From positions 502,353 through 566,352 of the forward strand of contig OX393568.1 of assembly GCA_947652115.1 (NCBI GenBank): a stretch of 64,000 nt of DNA, written 5' to 3'. The notes beneath the pieces were generated by a model. That model saw only the letters and a list, made by a program, of their open reading frames with translations, was not told the origin of the DNA and ran no database searches. Made by a program: the position numbers and the translations under genes. Of this stretch, positions 47,652 through 60,483 are shown in pieces; position 1 is the first letter of the stretch, and every line of letters begins with the position of its first letter. Source of the DNA: Blastomussa wellsi (Eukaryota > Cnidaria > Anthozoa > Scleractinia > Plerogyridae).

Positions 47652-48030
47652 CTCTGAAATGTAGTAGTTTTTCACTGACCACCGACCGAGGTTCAGAGAA
47701 TCGAAAGCAAAACAATCTGATGCCTAACTTTGACAGTTCTCTTTGTAATGTCTTCCGGTATCTTCTACCTTATTTACATGTATCGGAACGCTGTCTGAAG
47801 TTTTCACTTTAGATCAGTCGGAACACTTTCTAGAACGAGGAAGTGGTACTGTTATAATATCCCAAGTTGAAACTAATGACAATGGAGCGTGTATTTATAG
47901 ATAAAAGAAGCACAATTGGTTGGTTACAAAGTGTAGTTTTAATTTATCAACCGGAAAATTTTGCATTTGTGAGCTTATTGCGTGAGGCACAAGGGTCAGG
48001 GGGCAAGGAGTAAATGGGGAAAGGGGGAGG
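47652..48030. other. 5' flank of the receptor kinase
   Basis: About 380 bp with no ORF of note. The kinase promoter and 5' UTR should lie here, but I see no TATA box or other clear element. AT-rich sequence grades into the nested repeats that start near 48031. Confidence 0.4.
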
Positions 48031-48137
48031 TTCGCAGATTCCTTGGGCATGACTGGGTACAAGTCTGTCTTTGCAACAAAACGCTTCGAGTGCCATGCAT
48101 AGCGAGAGAATTTTGTCGCTGCGATAAGTCGCACGAC

Positions 48138-50428
48138 TTATAATGCTGAGCGATTCTGCGAGGATTTGGCATCTGTACCCTTCCACGTGATATCCATATT
48201 TGATGATTTTGATGATCAAGTGGACACTTTTAATGCCTTGTTCACAGATATCTTGGATGATCATGCCCCAATAAAGAGAGTTAAGATCAAGGCCCGTCCA
48301 AACCCATTTGTTACGACTGAAATTCGCCAATTAATGAAGACGCGAGATCAATGGCACAAAATTGCTATCAAATCAAATGACCGCCTTCACTGGAATACAT
48401 ATCGATTTTTTAGACAGGAAGTCAAGCGTGAGCTTAGATTTGCCGAAAAAGCTCATATAAGATCCGAACTACTGAAGTGTAATGGAAATACCAATGCGAT
48501 ATGGAAGATCATAAATAACTGCCTGCCAAGGAAAAAACATCCTCGTCCTAATGTACCTGATAACCCGGTTGCTTTGGCAAATAAATTTAACGAATATTTT
48601 ACGTCTGTGGGACGTGTCACTGCCCAGAAGGCTAGTGACCTTGCTACTGAACATAACTTAGATATTAATCCGCCTACAACTACAGTGCCAACACCTGATG
48701 AATGTCCTGAAATATTTCAATTCCATGCTGTGTCAGATAAGGATGTCGAATCTGTTATTAGGGGCTTCGCCTCCAACAAAGCACCTGGCTATGATAAAGT
48801 GTCTGTTCGAGTACTCAAGGATAGTCTGCCAGCGATTCTTCCGGTGATCACAAACATTATGAACAATTCCTTTAACACTAAAACCTTTGCAAGGTCATGG
48901 AAAATTGCTGAGGTAACTCCAGTCCTAAAGTCGGGTGATTCTGAAGAACCATGCAATCATAGACCTATCTCTCTTTTGCCTACGCTATCAAAGGTATCTG
49001 AGCGCCTGGCTCATAGACAGTTTGTTGATTTCTTATCAGCAAACAAAAAATTAGCTAAAACCCAGAGTGGAAACCGTAAGCTCCATTCTACGGAAACAGC
49101 CCTTCTCTGCGTTACCGATGATCTGTTGAGGGCAATGGATGATAAAAAGGTCTCTGTTATTGTGCTACTTGACATGTCAAAAGCCTTTGATAGTGTCCGT
49201 CATGACATTTTATTACAGAAACTCCACGAACTTGGTATCTCCTCTCCAAGCCTGGACTGGTTTCATAGTTATCTTACTGACCGCTATCAAAGAGTACGCA
49301 TCCATGACTCCGTCTCCGAACTACTTCCATTGAAATATGGAGTTCCCCAGGGATCCATACTGGGTCCTGTCCTGTTCACTATTTATGTGAATGATTTGCT
49401 GTCTGTCCCTGAACACTGTAAATCGGCCTGCTATGTTGATGACTGTAAACTTTATTTATCATTTCCTTCTCCCAACATAAATACTGCCATTGCCAATCTG
49501 AATGAGGACCTCAATAATATCAGCTGCTGGTGTTGTCGAAATTCTTTACTAATAAACCCGGATAAGACCAAAGTCCTGTTTATTGGCTTACCACAACTCC
49601 TAAGACGGCTGCCTACAGTACCTGTCTCAATGCTTGGAATAGAAATCACTCCTGTTACTGTTGCCAAAGACCTTGGTATCCACATTGACCAATCACTAAC
49701 TTATACTGATCATATTACCAAAATCGCTTCCAGCTGTCTACACAAACTTATTCAAATAAACAGAATCAAGCACCTATTAGATAAGAAGACATTGATTTTA
49801 CTTATGAACTGTTTTATTTTTAGTAAACTCTTATACTGTTCGACGGTTTGGTCGAACACTAGTCATTCTAATATTAAGAAACTCCAATTGGTTCAGAACT
49901 TCGCCGCTCGTATCGTATTGGGACTCCGAAAGTTCGATCATATTTCGCAAGGCATTAGATCCCTTAATTGGCTGCCTGTCTGCGATAGACTCTATTTAAA
50001 CGATGCAATAATGATTTTTAAGTGTATTCATAATCTCGTCCCTGATTATCTGGCAGAAAAATTTCTATTTCGCTCTCAAATTAATATTAGAAATACAAGA
50101 CAGAGCAACCATCTGAACATTTTGAGATGCAGATTGGCCACCGGTCAGCGTTCTTTCTCATACCGTGGAGCCAAACTATGGAATAACTTAAGTAATGATC
50201 TTAAAAATGTAAACTCTGTAAAAGCCTTTAAATCGAAATTGACCAAACAATTACTTTTAACTTAATTTCATCTATTTAGGAAAACACATAACTCAGATTT
50301 GTATTAATTAATTGTTTACTTATTCTTATTTTTATATTGATTATTATTCTTTGTATTTTTTAATTAACTTGTAACTGAAAAACCCTTTTTAGGGAGTTGC
50401 AATAAAATATGTATGTATGTATGTATGT
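48138..50428 (+). mobile_element. 5'-truncated non-LTR retrotransposon (CR1/L2-like)
   Basis: It contains a 699-codon frame (48166-50265) with no stop, frameshift or intron, coding a reverse transcriptase. Visible motifs are NHRPISLLP, SVIVLLDMSKAFDSV, YGVPQGSILGP and the catalytic YVDD (about residue 423). These fit the Jockey/CR1/L2 branch. The apurinic endonuclease that normally precedes is missing, so the insertion is 5'-truncated. The 3' end is a run of ATGT units after AATAAAAT, as in CR1/L2 tails. ACGAC at 48133-48137 and 50429-50433 is a target-site duplication: removing the element restores the repeat arm matched at 50815-50835. The intact frame suggests a fairly recent insertion. 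Confidence 0.92.
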
Positions 50429-50659
50429 ACGACAAGTAGGATCGAATCCGTGCGACTGATCGTAACGACTTGTTTTGGAAGCTCATGTACACACGGGGCG
50501 ACATTGTCGCAGAGACCTGTAGCTGTCGCTCTTAGCCAGTGTGCAGCCGTCAACTAAAGGGAAAAAGTGACGTCTGCGAAACGGGGAAATAGGCCATTGC
50601 CAAGTTCTCTTTTGCCTCAGTGTCAAAACGAGTCTAAGTGCGAAACCATTCACATGCAA

Positions 50660-50760
50660 TATAATTTGGTTTTATCAACTGGGTTGATAATGTGAATTGG
50701 CCACCGTAAAGAGATTCAAGAGCTGACGTTTCGAGCGTTAGCCCTTCGTCGGAGCGAAAC
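50660..50760 (-). ncRNA. Hammerhead-type ribozyme repeat, copy E
   Basis: Minus strand TTCGCTCCGACGA, GGGC-UAAC-GCUC, GAAAC, GUC, AGCTC, then the shared TTTACGGTGGCC tail and the perfect TTATCAAC/GTTGATAA hairpin. Core is the same as in copies A and B. It lies between the arms of the nested cluster. Confidence 0.6.
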
Positions 50761-51116
50761 GTAGAAACAAGCTTCCAAAACAAGTCGTTACGATCAGTCG
50801 CACGGATTCGATCCTACTTGTCGTGCGACTTATCGTAGCGACAAAATTCTCTCGCTATGCATGGCACTCGAGGCGTTTTGTTGCAAAGACCGACTGTACC
50901 CAGTCGTGCCCAAGGAATCTGCGAAGGGAATTTGGTGCGCAAGACACCTCTGTGGCCCTGAAGAAGCGAGGAAAACGAGCTCATTTCCATAAGAATAGTT
51001 TCGCACTTAGACTCGTTTTAAAATAGAGAGAAAAGGGAACTCGGAAATGGCAGGCTACCTGCCCGGGACACGCTCCCTTATATGGGCTATACAGGGACGT
51101 GCCGCTGGATAGGGCA

Positions 51117-51966
51117 CAGGGAGCAGAGGAGTTATACTTGAAACATCAATAAAAGAAACGTCTTATCTTCGTTCTTGTATTTATTCTCTTAGTTAAAACC
51201 TCATTTGCGAACCAAACATACGTATTCATTTGCGATCGATCGTTTCGAACCGCCATCATTCTGAAGTGTCGACCGCTGTGTATTCAGTTGGACGAACTGT
51301 GGGCGCCAAAGACGCCACAGCAGTAAGAATAGAGACAAGGGATGAAACAGATTTCGGTCGAATTTTCGTCCCCCAATAACTCGCTACATATTCAACAAAC
51401 GAGCCCCAGTTTTTGGATTAGGCATAGTATTTACGTCATCTTTAAGCTACCTAAACCATTACGATGAAAGGATTCATGAAACAGGCCTTTGACGATCGCT
51501 CATTTCGTGTTGACAGTTGGCTTTTCGCACGATGTGCACCGCAACATACTGGTGGCGGAAGTACGTAATACAAGGTGTCATGCGCTTGACCGGAAGCCAA
51601 CAACAACAAATTATTTCAGTATTCCCATATATGGTATATGAATGAGACTTCCGCCACCAGCATGTCGCGGTTCACATTCGACGAGTCACGTGGTACTATG
51701 TTTCATCCCTTGTCATTTTTCTTCTCGGCACGTCGTGCCTCGTTCGGAAAGCGTCGCTTTCCGAAAATCATTCGTTGGACTTCGTCCAACTGAATGCACA
51801 GCGGTCGACACTATTCAGAATGATGGCGGTTCTAAACGATCGATCGCAAATGAATACGTATATTTGGTTCGCAAATGAGGTTTTAACTAAGAGAATAAAT
51901 ACAAGAACGAAGGTAAGACGTTTCTTTTATAGATGTTTCAAGCATAACTCCTCTGCTCCTTGCGGA
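51117..51966. mobile_element. 850-bp foldback element
   Basis: The outer arms, about 170 bp each (51117-51290 and 51790-51966), are inverted copies with only a few mismatches, sharing for example GAGGAGTTAT, AAAAGAAACGTCTTA, TTTGCGATCGATCGTTT and CCGCCATCATTCTGAA. Inner parts also pair (AAGGGATGAAAC near 51339, TGGTGGCGGAAGT near 51550), so most of the element can fold into one hairpin. No transposase. Confidence 0.8.
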
Positions 51967-53822
51967 TAGGGTAAGGCTTTTGATCTCTCAGCCCTTAACA
52001 GGGGATAACTCAAGCGTCTATCCTAAACAGGGTAGGGAGTCGTCGTGGACAGGACATAACTTCAAGACTTTCGTGGAGTATCCGAAATCAGAAACGTTCA
52101 TCAGCTTTTATTTACCCGGTAATCAGTCAACATCAGATCATTTTCAGGACTAGATATTAGCGCTATATATAAATTAAACAAACGTTTTAATTTATCCTGA
52201 ACAGGGCAGGTGTTTGACGATATTTTTTTCCTCAACAGGGTCAGACGGGGGTGACAGCTCCAGCAAACGCTGTTTGAGCAGTACCGTATGCAAATAAAAG
52301 TCCTCTCGAAAATCTGGAATATCGTTCCGAAAATTTGGGAGAAATTCCCCAAAAATCTCAAAATTCCCGAAATTTTAACTTCATTACTTCGTGTTTCCTG
52401 GGAAATTTTCCAAGTCTCCCGATTCCAGGCAAAATCTTCAGATTCCGGAAAGAATTTTGTTTTTCTTCCGAAACAGCCCTTCCTAGAGTTGACACCCCCG
52501 TGGGTCAGGGTTTCAAACCTCCAGCGGAACGGAATTTTTTTTACTGTGTGCAGCCTAGGAGACATGTAACCGCCTCACTGCCCTCACCAGGGTATGCATA
52601 GCATGGGGAAATTTGCATGATTTACGTAATTTACTTTAGCTTTCTTCCGCATTGGCGGGAAAATGATTGGTTAAAACGTGCTGCAATCATCCTGGAGCTC
52701 AGTGAAAAATGACACAAAATTACTGTGGCCGAGAGCTGTTCGAAAGCTACACAAACCTGTTATGTCGAATTTTAATTTACATCTTTCACTTCTAACATTA
52801 CACATCAGTCAACTAATTATAATTACATGGTGTTATTCGCATATTGCACGCGAATTTGAAAATTTCTCATAAGTTAAGTTTTTCCCTTACATGGGAATTC
52901 TAAAAAATGCTTACAGGACTAAAGATCATCGCAAAAATATTGCGAAGTGCTACTCAAATGCCTTTCAATTTTACGGAAAAGTGTATAATGTAGACAACAT
53001 TTAGCACTGAAAATAGCTTCAAGTCGTTCTCAATGTCACAAGATCTCGCTTCCCTCATATTGCAGTGTAAATGTTGTAAGTCTTATAATTATATATAACT
53101 TGAAATACTTGTGAAATCTTAACAAAAAAATAACTATTTAAAAGACTAAAACTGGTTAAATCTTTAAAAAGGAAAAAACCGAAGCATTAAACGTTTTCGA
53201 ATGGCGATGACTTAATTTAACTCGAAATACGTTCGGATTTTATCTTTTTCAAGTTGTAGCCAATTTTTAGCCTCGGTAAAAGTTATTCTAATCAAATGTG
53301 AATATTATGGCAAAAGTCATGAATAATTTAGCTATTACCCTACTTTTCAAAGTTGTTTACCAAACGAAAACAAAAGTAACCACTTATTTAAAAAAGCCCG
53401 TGTGGCCAATAAAATCACTCATTATATTCTTCTGTACAATTTTAACGCTAAAATTCCACCTATACAGTTAAAAACAGCAAGTAGAATTTCATTTGTTTCC
53501 AGACCATTGCCAAAAGGGTTGGTAAAACAGTTCTCTTGTAACTAACAAGGTATAGTTGCCCGGTTACTGTTAGCCAGATTAGGCAAAAATTTCCTGTTGC
53601 TGGCGGCTCGAGAAAATGCTTAATGTAATTAATTGTCTTGGAAGACCTTACCTTAAATTTAAGTTAACCAGCGTTTGAGCAACTGGAACTTCAAACTTCC
53701 TTTTTCTTTCTCAAAGGAAAAGAATATAAATACAATAAAATATTATTAATATTACCTAATCTCGGAATATAATATTACATCTTTAGCAAATTCAATTTGA
53801 CAACATTTTCAGTTTCAAAAAT
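51967..53822. other. Intergenic region 3' of TRABD
   Basis: 52300-52480 has loosely repeated AAATTTGGGAGAAATTCCCC-like words (purine/pyrimidine-biased). ORFs there have no recognisable content. 52900-53800 is AT-rich unique sequence. Nothing else is supported. Confidence 0.5.
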
Positions 53823-56800
53823 TCAGTTCAAGTATGGAATATATGAGGCTATGCGTGAGTATTTTCCAAGTTTATAACATCCCCATGCTAGAAAAATTCC
53901 TAAAAAAGCCTTTAATGAAAGGCGTATAAGCCTACTTGCTTTGCTAGCTTCAGGAATTCTGCAAAGAAATGAGAAAAATGTCATGACAAATTTATGGCTA
54001 ATATTTGCGTGATGCGAGGGCTGAAGAGCTAAATATAAAAGCCAAAAGAGACTAAAACTAATTAAGTCAAAATGTTCATTTAAATGGAACCTTGGCTCTT
54101 GAAACAAGTTGACCTTAAGTAGTCTAAAATAATGTCTAAATTACAAATTTTACCGGACAAGGGAAATGTATCATTTCATTATGATAAAAAATGGAAAAGA
54201 TTATAGCTTATAAAATTTCTGTGCACTAGCATGTTGGATTTTATGGCGTCACTGCATTGTCCTTGTTGTTATTAATGAGAGGTTCTTTTGTCATGAAATA
54301 CAAAATAGTGGCATTTGGGAAATTTAAAAGTGATAATCTTTTCTCGCTTTATAAGTATGAAATGTTATATCTCCCTCATCCAGTAAAAGTTGTCCTTTTG
54401 ACACTATCTTAGACAACTTAACGTCAACTTGTTTCAAGAGCCGAGGTTCCCTTTAACAAGAACACAGGAAAAAGAAAAAAACCCTAGTTTCCGACAGGAT
54501 TCGAACCTACTACATCCCAGATACCGGCTAAGCGCTCAAACCAGCTGAGCTATGGAGCACTCTTGATGAGCTAGGTCATTTTTACTTGGTTCTTGTGACA
54601 CACATCCTGCATACTGCTAGGATGAACGTTGTGAGTGTGATAAATAATACAAACTAAATTTTCAGCTGTGTGAATAAATGATAAATTTGAACTGAAGTTT
54701 TCATTTCGCACAAGCATGGGACAAAGCAAAAAAAAATCTGAGACTCAAACAGGATTTGAACCCATAGCCTCCCAGAGGGCTGGCTGGCTGCTCTAACCAA
54801 CTGACAACCAATTGGAGCTTATTATTTATGCCAAAAATGCAAGGAGCCTAAGATGCTATAGATGGTTTTCACTCACGTGATAAGGCCATATTGGTGGACT
54901 AAACAATACAAGATTGTTGCGCACAAATTTGCACAAAAATAGAGTTTATTTCCCAAAGGAGGGAAAGTCTATTGTTGCTCTAGTCCACCAACATGGCCGC
55001 CGTGACGTCACATGAAAACGATCTATAACTAAATAGAAACAAACTAACAATAAACAGATATCTTTTTTATGTATTACCTCAGAAGTTCTTTAATGTCAAT
55101 ATCCTTGTCCCAGTTCTTTGCAATTCCTTCAACATGTCCTATTCCAACAACACCTACCACAACACTTGGCACAACTCCTTGGAAGACTGTAAACAGCATT
55201 AATAGTAAGAGCCCAGTTAGTTTGCTTACACACAAATAATCCAATTCAATACAAAGAACTCAATTTAGCCTACAGGTTACCTCCATCAGCATTGTGTATT
55301 TCAATAGGTGTTGCAGATAGTCTCAGCGACCGTGCCAAGTACTGATCTCTCTCAGAAACAAAAACTTTATACAATGTGGGAAAATCTCCTGTCATTTCCG
55401 CTAACATTTCAGCTAAAAGATCTTTTTGTTTACATCTCTCTACATCTTCTGGGCTACAAGATAAACATTTTAAAAACAAACAGAAGTATCAGTAGCCTAT
55501 AAGAAGGCTAAATTTTGGGTCACACATCCAAGCAACGTGAATGGCAACAAGCGTGTAGGAGTCTGGGTAAAAGTTCTAATTGCTAATCAAGCCTTTACAG
55601 CTCAGTTACACACCTTCGTTGCTCCCACACCAAATATACATGTAAGACTGCTCATAGAACAAGTGTGAGTGTAATGTAGGACAACATAGAGACCAACATA
55701 AGCACGATCAGACTACAAGCTAAATAATGCTAATTTACTATTCTTTGGGAGGCGCGGTAGCCTAATGATTAGTGCGCTGGGCTCCGGATCAGATGGTCCG
55801 AGTTCGACCCCTGGCCAGGCAACTGCTTTATGGTCTTGGGTAAGACACTTAACTCTCACAATAGCTCTCTCCACCCAGGTGTATAAATTGGTACCGGCAA
55901 AATAATGCTGGGGGATAACCTGCATCCCAAAGGGAAAGTAGAAATACTCCTAATCGCATCATGAAACAGAAACCAGGATGAGCTCCGGCCTGATAGGCCA
56001 CTTGGCTCGTTTGCAGAGTTTACCTTTAATGTAGAAGTTGGTCTTAGGTTAATGACTACAATAGGCAATATGTACCTTATGGGATCTTTGGTTGTGATAA
56101 GATGCCAGGCTAATTTCATTTTTTGCCAAATACTCAAGGCACCCATTGCTCTGGAAAGTGTAACCTGAAATTTTTAATTAAGAAGAAAAATACAATAAAA
56201 TAATAAATAATAGAACTAAAGCAATAAATAGTGTTGTAAGCCAACGATTCAACACTGCACACAATTCTAACAATCAACAATAAATCACTACATGTAACTA
56301 AAGTGCTAAAGATGTTGTTAACAAAATAACCATTAATTTTCTTTATTTAAATTTCCCACAGTAACTGCATTCCTTGCTTCCAAAAGGGATCTTCTGACCA
56401 GAAGAACAAAATGAACTGTCAAACAATGCTGGTTGCGAGACAGTCCAGGGAAGCCATTTTAAGTTTATTGTGAAGACATACTGTAAGGCCTCTCCAGTAC
56501 ACAAGGTTTAACAACTTATTCAAGGGAGTTAAATGTCCAAGCACAAGAGGATCTACATAAAACCAGTGGATTTTCTGAATATATTTTAAAACCACACACA
56601 CCTGAATCGGTCGATCTCCTAAATGAAGCTGACAACCCGGTGTTTTCCTAGCCTGTGAAAAAACTGTCCTTGGTAAGTTTGTGCTAGCATCATGTAGCAT
56701 AAGTTCCTCTATAGTCCTGTTCAAAGCACAAAGTATCATATATACTGGTACTGTACCTCTCTGTAAGCTGCTCTAAACTCGCCACCAGGGGCCATTCCTA

Positions 56801-59800
56801 GTTGCTTGGTTATGTGTGCTGACACACTTAGTAAAAGGACTTGCATTACACCACCTATAACTCCACTCTACAAGCAACAAAAGAATTTAATTGATATCAA
56901 AATAAGAATTCATTTTTAAATGATCAAGGAATGAATTCTTTACACAAATCATAATAATTTCACTGAGCCATAAATTCTATACTTGGAACTTGTCAGATGA
57001 TGTACTAGGGCACTTGCTGGGAATGCAAATTAACATGCAAAAGAGAGATGTTTGTTCATGGACAATAAAAAGTAGACTTCGAAGAATAGGCCTGTCAGCC
57101 AGCACAACATGTCTATACTAACAGTGAGTGTGCTTACCTGTTTAATTGCAAGTCGCAGCTTTTGCATATCAATATTCTTTGCTTCTCTGAGTAAAATTTC
57201 TTCATCATATTTGAGAATGTCTACTCGACTTTTGCATAGTTCAACAGACACGACATCAGGCTGGACGGCTTGAATGGTCTGCAATAAAAAATCATTTAAT
57301 TTTAACAATTATGTGTCTTAGTTCAAATTATGCAGCATTATTTCAGAAAATATATTCCCACATTTATAAATGAAAATGCACATCAACTACTAATTATTTT
57401 ACGCCATATATAGTAGACAGCTTATTTCTGCTATTAAACATCATACATATAACATTATATATTATATTTAAGGTCTACATAGGAGCCTAGTGGCCTGTTA
57501 GCACAGAGGTTATCCTGGTTTCAATAGCATGAAGCGACAAGGAGTACAGGGGTAGATCTAGGGGAGGGTGAAGGGGGTGCACCTCCTCCCCCTCCTGAGA
57601 TGACCTGGAACTTTCATTTACGTCATTCCTGGATCCGCGCCTGGGGAAGGGAGTATATGCTAGTCCATCGATTGCAGGGTTACCTCTCCCTAGCATTAAA
57701 TTTGCCTGATCCCATCTGAGTGGAGAGAGGCAGTCTTGCCCTAGAACATAACATAATAATCCTGGCCAGACTACACCTACTATAATTATATGCAGTGGTA
57801 GATTCAGAACTTGAGCTGGTCTGGTCATTTGTGACACCATATACGTGGGCCATTACCAAAAAGTAAGAGGGCAGGGGAACCCCTGGCCCCTCCCCTAGAT
57901 CTGACACTGATATGACAGAAGACTAACCTTTGCCACATCATCTTGGCTCTCCTTACTGAAGTGCGCAGTACCAACAATATAAACTTTACATCCCTCAGGA
58001 GTCTCTAGTTTGGTCACTGTACCAGGCAGCTCTGGACTAGAGCTTCTTCTTAATCGCTGAATGTTCATCAGTAACTCTTCAGAAATGCTAACATCTTGGG
58101 GTATTTCGGGCTCTGGGGGCATCCCTAAGAATTAAGATAACATCGGAAATCAATATACACTGTGCTGTAGATTAAATGTTTTTGATCGCCATTCACAAGT
58201 CTCTGAAAAGCTTTGTTGTTGACTAGTACCTATTGTCATTGAATAATTTACTACAAGTAATTAGTAATTGGACTGACTGGAATACAGTCCAGGGAGAAAT
58301 AATTGCGTACCAAATAATTTCAAAATCTGCGCACTCAGACAATTTGAAATTATGAGCATGAGTACTCCCTGAATTGTATATGAAGTCCAATTACTAATTA
58401 ATCACATCAAGGAAGGGAGCCTTTCAGTTCAGTAAATATTATATTCAACCAGTTTTAAAAACAGTACAGAAACAGCAAGAAAGAGCCCATCCAAGTGCAT
58501 GTGATTGACGTGTGAATGGTGTTGGTGTCCAATCACAGGTATCCAATTTGACATTGTTCAAATTAGACACCTGTATTTGATTTGGACACCCATATGATCG
58601 CACTCCAGTTACACAAAAAATAGGCACACCCAGAACCAATCATACGATTGACATGATTATAGTTACCTGGCGGAGTTTCCTGTCCTTCGTGCTCCTGGAC
58701 AATATAAAAAGATGAGTTTTCAGTGGGCTCTACAAGTGTCAGTCCCTCTGGTGTTTCTATTACCATTAACTGATCATCATCATCAAAGTCATCATCATTT
58801 CCTTCCCTTGCATCCTCAAAATCAAGATCGTCACTGCCATCCTCTTTACCCTGTTCAGTCACTTCTGGCTGTTCTTCTGAAAAAGTATTGATAAAAAGTA
58901 TTGATAATAACTATGCTAAAAGGGTTAGGACATAAACTGTTCTCTCTACAGATCAACCATACAAATAATAAAATGGAATGGTTGAAGACAACACACTCAA
59001 GCACACTCACATAAAACAGGAATCAATAGGATGTGAAAGTGTCTCCGGGCTTGCAGCCTTCTTTCTCATTTGTCTGTGCGAGGGGAGGGTGGGAGTGAGG
59101 CTAATGATGTAACTGTGTAAACACTTGGTCTGGCTACACTCTTTTTCTGTACGACCTACATGTATGCCTTCTTTCCACCCCCTATTAAGCAGGAAGGGCC
59201 ATAAATCCCTGTTCTCGCCACTACTTTAATATTTAATGCCATGATCAAGTATTTTATTTTAATATATGGAAAGGAAAACAGTAACACTGGACATTGCAAC
59301 AGGTTGTTTCCCAAGAAGTTGAGGATTATAACTTCTGATACACTTATGCACCTATCAATGTTAAGCCCGAGGGAGGGGGGGTCGGGCTGCCCATGAGACT
59401 TTGACTGTGAGGTTTGTCCCGAGGGTGGGGATTTTGATCGGAAATTTTTACATGGCCGCCATTTTTAATAGTGGAGCAGTGGAAGATTTTTATACTTTTT
59501 ACCAATTATATTGTCCCGGGGGTGGGGAATTTGACTTATCTTTTCAGAAAATGTCAAAATCCCCACCCCATGCCCGACCCCCCCTCCCTCGGGCTTAACA
59601 TTGATAGGTGCATTATCCTAAAATACGTACCAACTCAACCAACTTAGATGATAACAAGGGGAGCAAAATTGTATACAATTTTACATCGCGTATAATAAGT
59701 GGTTGGATAGAATATTTGGAATACAACAAAATATACTTTAAGGTCAAATCATGTTTAACACAGCGGGTTTCGTTCATATAATTTGTCTTTTCAAGCGGCT

Positions 59801-60201
59801 TATATCAACGCAAATTTGAAACAAAGGATCGGTCAGTTCGATATATTTTTTGGTCTATCCCAAATAGAAAGGAAAATAATCCTCATTAACTATCATCGCC
59901 TAAAACCTCTGTCCACTAGGACAAGAAAATGCAACGAGAGAAGAGTTAAAAGCTTGACCAAGACCACAGACTTGGACGAACAGAAAAATTATCAGCTGAG
60001 TTTCACGACAATTGCATAAATCGAAAGCTTGAAACGACCAACAACAGTCCCAGTATACTTTGGCCGATACACCATGGCGCTCTTTCATTACAGTAAACAC
60101 CAATTTACCTACAGCTAATGCACACTAACATTGAAAAATTATCTTTGCATACCGTTCGATTCATTTAGCGGCCCCTTCTTTTCATCATTCGTGTCCGCCA
60201 T
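53823..60201 (-). CDS. TRABD: TraB domain-containing protein (TRABD)
   Basis: Ten exons join in frame to 421 aa: 60201-60153, 58876-58667, 58124-57928, 57278-57138, 56867-56757, 56652-56602, 56164-56076, 55453-55281, 55186-55078, 53958-53823. The first 125 residues are acidic and low in conservation. The TraB/PrgY-type domain follows with its signature GTAHFSKES (138-146), VSVELCKSR, GGVMQVLLL, MAPGGEFR, CQLHLGDRPI, ERCKQKDLLAEM, VVGVVGIGHVEGI and KNWDKDI, all close to vertebrate TRABD. The TraB fold is shared with TIKI proteases and bacterial pheromone-shutdown proteins. The biochemical role of animal TRABD is not settled. A C-terminal hydrophobic segment (KAFLGIFLAWGCY) may anchor it in a membrane. 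It is somewhat longer than human TRABD because of its N-terminus. Confidence 0.95.
54480..54562 (-). mobile_element. tRNA-like SINE head
   Basis: Minus strand has TAGCTCAGCTGGTTTGAGCG (box A) and GGTTCGAATCCTGT (box B) at tRNA-like spacing. The sequences flanking them do not form an acceptor stem, so this is a tRNA-derived repeat rather than a tRNA gene. It lies in the last TRABD intron. Confidence 0.6.
54735..54822 (-). mobile_element. tRNA-like SINE head, second copy
   Basis: Minus strand has TGTCAGTTGGTTAGAGCAGC (box A) and GGTTCAAATCCTGTTTGAG (box B). No acceptor stem forms. It is in the same orientation as the copy about 200 bp away. Confidence 0.55.
55747..56010 (+). mobile_element. 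tRNA-derived SINE, family 1, in TRABD intron
   Basis: Shares with 6074-6360 the head (TAGCCTAATGATTAGTGCGC, GTTCGACCCC), the body (TTGGGTAAGACACTTAACTC, CACCCAGGTGTATAAAT, GGTACCGGC) and the 3' end (GAGCTCCGGCCTGATAGG). Opposite orientation to the host gene. Confidence 0.8.
57483..57700 (-). mobile_element. SINE family 1, 3' fragment interrupted
   Basis: Minus strand GGTAACCCTGCAATCGATGG and ACTAGCAT (body), then, after about 100 bp of unrelated sequence, GCTTCATGC and a GGCCACTAGGCTCC 3' end. The head is missing. It lies in a TRABD intron. Confidence 0.5.
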
Positions 60202-60483
60202 ACTTTTGTTGATGATTCACTGATCAAAGATACCTGATATAACGTTGTCATTCATTGGCTCTTGTTGAGGACTCGCCGGCTCGATTAACTTACATCCAAT
60301 CAAAGTCTTTGTTAGAATGATAGCATTTTAGGGCTTCAGCGGTACTTCCCAATCATACCTGAGGGAAAGGGTCATAACTACGAAAGGAACGCGAGAAAAA
60401 GTGTGGTTGTTAGTTGGGTTTCTGCTCGATATGTTTTGATTTCGCCGGAAAATTCAGCCCAAGAGGTGGCGGATCATAATGAA
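60202..60483. promoter_or_regulatory. Likely shared bidirectional promoter of TRABD and the LRR gene
   Basis: Only 282 bp separate the two start codons, which face away from each other. The interval must hold both 5' UTRs and promoters. No TATA box is obvious. CCAAT occurs near 60296 (ATCCAATCAAAG) and ATTGG in the other sense near 60255. Function is inferred from position. Confidence 0.5.

Larger units (their letters stand above)
48031..51052. mobile_element. Nested mobile-element cluster
   Basis: Two arms of one inverted-repeat element (48031-48137 continued by 50434-50490, and 50765-50925) have been split by a LINE (48138-50428). Ribozyme copy E (50660-50760) lies between the arms. Arms of the 2310-type MITE (50592-50650 and 50996-51050) surround that part. 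Order of events: palindromic elements first, then the LINE and the ribozyme repeat. Confidence 0.7.

Noticed and set aside
54480..54822. Two candidate tRNA genes
   Set aside because: Box A and box B are good, but the bases outside them do not form an acceptor stem; they fit tRNA-derived SINEs.
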